DNA of 64,000 nt from Siphonodentalium dalli (Eukaryota > Mollusca > Scaphopoda > Gadilida > Siphonodentaliidae). The notes beneath the pieces are model-generated. The model did not search any database. It was not told the DNA's origin and saw nothing but the letters and a program-made list of their open reading frames with translations. The DNA is taken from contig CP136065.1 in NCBI GenBank assembly GCA_032622095.1, positions 212,580,151 to 212,644,150 of the forward strand. Direction: 5' to 3'. Position numbers and translations under genes: made by a program. The first letter of the stretch is position 1; every line of letters starts with the position of its first letter. Positions 59,691-64,000 of this stretch are shown in pieces.

Positions 59691-60511
59691 CGGCCTGGTT
59701 TCGTATTTTCCTCAGCCACATCTTTGCTGAGGGTTTGTCAGGGTGCAGACCATCCTTGTATATATGGAAGTTGTATTTGTGTAGGCTGCTATGTTTCCCT
59801 CTCACTTTGGGGTTCTTGCTGATGTCATTTGAGAATTTTGGTGAGTGCTTGTGATTTTCCCTATTGAGTTCCCCAATTGAGTTGTTCAAGTCGATTACTT
59901 TCAGGGCGAGGGTGTTATCTTCTCCGTTATATGGTGGTATGTTGGGACAGTAGGATATCTTCGCCTGTCTGGATGTCGCTTGGTGAGTTTTGCGTGTGTT
60001 TCCTTATTGTTTCCTTATGGAGTAGGTTGGAATCTCCAGGAAGGTGACGCTACAGGACCTCTCTTTCTTAACAATCTTTTCAATGTCTCTCAGCTCTCGA
60101 TTTAGTGAACTTGTTGACTTTGTTGATAGTTTAATGTAACCAGTTCGCCTATCTCTTGTTGCCAGGTCACAGGTTCCCAACCACACGTATAGGTGTATTG
60201 GACCTTTTATTTCTTTTTGGATTTTTCTGCGGATGTTTGATCGCAGCCAGCTAACACTTTCGCTTGTCTTTGAGCCACTCTTATATCACCATGTGATACC
60301 ACTCTCGATCTTGTCAGTTTTGGATATTTGCTCTTCGATGTAGCGTGCTTTGCTGTCACTCAGTATTACTGGTGTTCTTTTTGGTGTTACATGTTTTGGT
60401 CGTACCGGTGGGTGGTCGCTGTTGTATTTCTTCAGCTTTGAGAGAGACATTTGATTTTCTTCTTGCTGAGGTAGTTTCAGGTGGTCCTGCTATTTTGTGG
60501 TTTCGCGACAT
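59674..60511 (-). pseudogene. LINE ORF1 with SGNH esterase-like domain (broken)
   Basis: The ATG at 60511 opens MSRNHKIAGPPETTSARRK. After a frameshift and a stop the frame continues with VSWLRSNIRRKIQKEIKG, then HLYVWLGTCDLATRDRR (comparable to the GTCD/GTND block of SGNH hydrolases), a VTFLEIPTYS strand, and near the end DGLHPDKPSAKMWLRKI, which corresponds to the final Asp-x-x-His block. Esterase-like ORF1 proteins are known from CR1-group LINEs, where they are thought to act in RNP formation or membrane binding. The usual catalytic GDS block appears as SGSKTSES here, so the serine nucleophile is uncertain. It overlaps the start of ORF2. Confidence 0.6.
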
Positions 60512-60519
60512 GTTGAGAC

Positions 60520-60929
60520 TAGTGGGTTAATAATACAAAGCAATATAATTTTGTATATTTGCTGCTTATAGAAAATGTTGGTGTTGTGAACAGTCTTTAT
60601 ATAAGCTCTGAATTTCTAGTATGTGTATGCAGTTGACACTATCAGTCTATCACCGTGTTTGTTTGAACATATTTATTGTGACCCACAAATACATGGAATA
60701 ATTTACAAACAGAATATATGGATGATATTGTGGGTGCACAGGGGATCGGAGCACAAGTTACGAAACTTAGTGAAGCTCCTCTCCCCTGGCGTTCAGCTGC
60801 TGATGAGTTCAAGTCGATGGTTTTGCAGGAATGCAAGTTTTGTTGTTATTTGTGTGGGAGACGGTGTCCCATGTGATCGGCTATGTATACATAGGGGAAC
60901 CGGCTCCCAATCAAAAACATGTAGGTTGT
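60520..60929. other. Junction between the two LINE copies
   Basis: This holds the undefined 5' end of the first LINE and the 3' untranslated part of the second. No gene is called; a 102-codon frame here is not domain-like. Confidence 0.4.
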
Positions 60930-61945
60930 AGTTGTGGCTATGGCAGTGGCAGAGGGCGGAGTCAATGGAATAATGATTACTGAAATCGGTCTGTGGAAAT
61001 GATGAATGATTGTACTGTCTCGAATAATCGCCTGTTCAAGGTGTCGCTAATTTCGGGTATGCCAAAGAGAATATCTTTAATACTGGTGATGACCACTTTA
61101 TGCTCATCTAGTCGTGTCCACATACGGTTCCTTGCTTCTGTGTAGAAAGGACATTCGAAGAAAAAATGGCTTGCGTCTTCACATTGGTTACCGCAGGTGC
61201 AACACGGGCTTGAGGATATGTAATTTTTAAATTTATCGAAGTTGAGATCACTGCAGTTGTTTCGGAGCCTACATTGCAAAATATTTTATGTTCTCCGCCC
61301 GACATTGTAGTAAGAAGGGGGTCTTATTGATGTCTCTTCAATACGTAAATTAGTATACATATTAGCAAGTATTTCGTCCTTAGTTGGTTCTGATGTGGGG
61401 TCTGTGAGTTGTTTTGCATCAGTTGTTATTTTGCACGATACATTCCATTCAGCAATCATAGTTGGGATGAAACTTGATTTAAAGTGAGTTGTGTTCGTGG
61501 AATAGTTGACGAATCGTAACGGATTTCTAATTGGGTATCTACATGATTCCCCAACGGTAAGAGGCAAAAGTTTCGTTATGTAGGGAGGGGCCTTATTGTC
61601 CAATATTTTATGCCACATTCGCGTTTTATGTAATTTACGTCTTTCGTTGAGGGGAGGCCACCCAAGTTCACCCAGTACTCTCGCTTCTGAGGCAGATCGG
61701 GTCAGGCCAGTTATTATTCTACCACCGTCGATATATAGACGGTCGAGCTTTTGGAGTAGGCAGTCTGGGGCGTTATCCCAAATTATGTCACCATATTCCA
61801 TTATTGGGAGTATATATGTTTTGAACATTATCTCGATCGTCTGTCGGTTTACTTGGAATTTAATTTTCCTAAGTTGTGACAATCTGCTGGCAACTCTTTT
61901 GCAGATAGTATTTATTATCACCGTGGTCCAGAACGCTGGGGGTTA
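60930..61945 (-). mobile_element. 5'-truncated second LINE copy
   Basis: Only the C-terminal third of an ORF2 remains, in the same orientation as the neighbouring LINE but from a different family. The left (3') limit is not sharp. 5' truncation is the usual outcome of target-primed reverse transcription. Confidence 0.7.
60977..61921 (-). pseudogene. LINE reverse-transcriptase C-terminus with zinc-knuckle-like end
   Basis: One frame runs through 61921-60977, interrupted by a single TAA at 61286-61288. Before the stop is the thumb region of a non-LTR reverse transcriptase: MFKTYILPIMEYGDIIWDN, then LGELGWPPLNERRKLHK, KDEILANMYTN. After it come QCRLRNNCSDLN and a Cys/His motif (CCTCGNQCEDASHFFFECPF) typical of the C-terminal domain of several LINE clades. 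The catalytic part is missing upstream, so it cannot be functional. The difference in C-terminus from the LINE at 56110-60511, which lacks the Cys/His motif, shows it is a distinct family. Confidence 0.8.
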
Positions 61946-62520
61946 ATGGTGAATGGATCGAAAATAGCCTGCGTTCGTTTGCACTCGGTAACAACAATGT
62001 TAATATAGGTCAATTGAAGCCAAAAAATATTTCTATGGTCGTAAACAAAGTATCAAGAATGTTTCCTGTTCAGGTTTGCACAGGTGCCGATGGTCAACAC
62101 ATCCAAGAATATGTCAGCACAAATTTATACACAATAAATAAAAGTTTGAAACAATTTTGTTTGATTTTTTTCCGATGAGTTGAAAAATCCGCCATGTTTC
62201 CGCGCATGCACATCCCATTTCAGTGTATCTAGTATTATTCCATACCACTGTTGTTAATCTACTGGTGCAACTTGTGTTATACTAAATGACAAGCAGTCAT
62301 TATGCCAGACTTTGATACTTTAGGTGTTGTGAGAGTAGCAGACCGTCTGTTGATAGACATGCAAATAATTTACTGATTAGCTTGATGCACTGATGAGATA
62401 AGCTCAGATCAGATGGTTTATTGCAATACACCAATGGAGGCAGGTGCAAATAACAGTTAATACATGAAAAGTTACACATTAAAATAAAATACATGTAATA
62501 GTACGATATATAATCCTTAG
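61946..62520. other. Gene-free stretch
   Basis: No gene or repeat was recognised. Confidence 0.4.
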
Positions 62521-62522
62521 TA

Positions 62523-62762
62523 TTACAAATTAATACTTTCAACGTTTATTTCCCCATATTGCCATTTTGTCTTTTTTAGAAAGAATAACCGGATTATGTT
62601 GCACACGGAATTGATTATTTGTTTGTCCTTATCAGCATCACTCATGTTTATGAAATCTATGCTATAATTTTGAGCAATATTAAACAAGTCTTTTCTCGAG
62701 CCAGCGTACGCTCTGAATTCCATAATAAAATGTTTTTCTGTTGCTGTTTCAACTGATGACAA
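62523..62762 (-). pseudogene. Probable LINE ORF2 C-terminal remnant
   Basis: The 79-residue minus-strand frame contains ETATEKHFIMEFRAYAGSRK and then DLFNIAQNY. This resembles the HFLLECPxYxxxR segment that follows the zinc knuckle at the end of many LINE ORF2 proteins, with the Cys replaced by Phe. The rest of the element is not visible. An unrelated short host frame cannot be ruled out. Confidence 0.4.
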
Positions 62763-64000
62763 TTATTTTCTAGCCATTGATGGTCACATTACTGGTTGAC
62801 ACTTGTAGTTGCTCGTTCTTTTCCATGCACACAATGATCTAGACTTAAAGGCCACGCAGAGGTGAAATATTAGGCCAGGCAATATGGACATAGGTGTCGC
62901 CTGGAGAGGGAATTTATGAGACCTACATTTTTGGTTAGCGTAAATACTAAACTTTCGGAATCCGTATGTTGGATTTGTCAGATAGGCGGACTTTTTTCTC
63001 ACCGCGTGGTTTTCTTGCTGCACCCGATGAAAAAAATCGGTCATTTTTTAAATAAAGCCGACATTTTTGACAGAGCATTTTCACACATTTTGTGAAGAAA
63101 TATTCGTCCAATTTTGATACCTGAGGGTGGGGCGATAACCATAGTAGGGTAATACATGTAACCATTGAATCTGGGAATTGCAGTCATGACGTCATGTGAC
63201 GTCAAATAATATTTTGGGTGAGACAAATATGACGATTCACGCACAGCGTTTAATTTCGTTTCTTTTAAATCATAAAGTAAGACGGATATGCCACATTGTT
63301 TTATACTATGGGAAACTACTGCCAATTGGCTATATTTTGATATATAACTTATCGCTGCAGGCCGCACTATTTTTTATCAGATGCAGAAAAATCAACCCTC
63401 CCCATAAAGTTAAGATGCGCCATGCTATGGTATAAGGGACACATAACTCACGGTTACATGTCAACAGGCTTAATCAACACAACGGTCGTTGAAATTCTGC
63501 TAAAGAATGTAATAATATATAAGTTTCTGTCTACAAACTCGAACATTAACGTAGAAATAATATATAATGTACCCCCAGACTCGAAATTTTAATAAATTTT
63601 AGAATTTTTCCTAACAAATGATATAAAACGCGTTTTTTTATTTTCTGGAAGCGAAAAAATAAGAAAATAATTAGTAAGGGTAGAGATAATTGGTGTATAC
63701 GGCAATTTAATTCCGCCTTCGATTAAAAAATGACATACTATCCCAAAATGGCTGCCAATATGGCAGCCGCAATATAGGTGGAAATTGTGAAATATGTAAG
63801 AACGCACAATTACTTGCTTAAATGGTTTACCTAACAAAGCGGCCGTTGATGAACTGCTAAACTATAGTGTAAGATATATATTCCGATCTACAAACTCGAA
63901 CAATAAAGTGAAAATATTACACAGTGCACCTCCTGGCACACAATTTTGATAAAATTTTGGCATTTTTCTCCAAAAATAACCTAAAGCCATTGTTGTCATC
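62763..64000. other. Gene-free right end of window
   Basis: No supported gene was found. Words like AAACTCGAACATTAACGTAGAAA and CAAACTCGAACAATAAAGTGAAA (63536 and 63892) occur about 356 bp apart, each followed by an ATATTATAC/ATATATAATG and CCCCAGA/CTCCTGG segment. This suggests a degenerate tandem repeat of about 355 bp continuing beyond the window. Confidence 0.35.

Larger units (their letters stand above)
56110..60511 (-). mobile_element. CR1-like non-LTR retrotransposon (LINE), near full length, degenerate
   Basis: Read on the minus strand, the order is an ORF1 with an esterase-like domain (60511-59674), then an ORF2 with PHD-type zinc finger, AP endonuclease and reverse transcriptase (59690-56175), then a short tail. 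The 3' end is a run of ATACAG-type units, as CR1-group elements end in short tandem repeats rather than poly(A). Several stops and frameshifts show it is inactive. The 5' end upstream of 60511 is not defined. A TA-inserting DNA transposon (53453-56107) sits in its tail. Confidence 0.85.

Noticed and set aside
1-64000. CRISPR array or prokaryotic defence system
   Set aside because: The tandem repeats found (22, 40, about 175 and 382 bp) have no unique spacers of constant length, and the gene structure is eukaryotic.

Overview
The window is AT-rich, intron-bearing, gene-poor eukaryotic nuclear DNA. The C-type lectin-like gene with a phase-1 domain intron, the CR1-type LINEs, the PIF/Harbinger transposon and the density of MITEs all fit a marine invertebrate animal such as a mollusc, brachiopod, echinoderm or amphioxus. 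The sequence alone does not fix the species. No prokaryotic-type operon, virus, rRNA gene or convincing functional tRNA gene was seen.

Host genes are few. The best supported is a C-type lectin-like domain on the minus strand, split between exons at 50511-50702 and 41897-42117. Both junctions have consensus splice sites in matching phase, and the intron is about 8.4 kb and full of repeats. A possible first coding exon (18308-18338) and a possible last coding exon (13870-13930), both minus strand, may be pieces of one or two unidentified genes.

Most of the window is mobile DNA. From left to right it holds: a 3-kb TTAA-bounded inverted-repeat element (1435-4467); a 40-bp minisatellite (6731-6992); a MITE (9036-9528); TTAA-bounded elements at 11.9-13.0 kb; G/C-rich tandem and inverted elements (14.1-16.9 kb); two hairpin MITEs (16.9-17.8 kb); a roughly 382-bp satellite array (18.9-21.9 kb); and a train of TTAA-bounded elements at 25.9-33.1 kb. 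Inside that train sits a complete PIF/Harbinger transposon (27317-32635) with an intact two-exon transposase and a frameshifted MADF/Myb-like partner gene. A 967-bp deletion derivative of the same transposon lies at 35465-36431. A 120-bp hAT-like MITE with a perfect 8-bp duplication is at 33706-33825.

Further right are two inverted copies of a 2.6-kb element (42405-44998 and 53453-56107), each carrying the same nested Tc1-like MITE and a segment resembling GPCR transmembrane helix 2. Next come a damaged but nearly full-length CR1-like LINE (about 56110-60511, minus), a 5'-truncated second LINE (about 60930-61945, minus) and a third LINE-tail remnant (62523-62762). The elements are nested in each other, so their relative insertion order can be read directly.

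The most striking pattern is the number of unrelated palindromic elements bounded by TTAA, several of them abutting with one shared TTAA. No TTAA-specific transposase is visible in the window.
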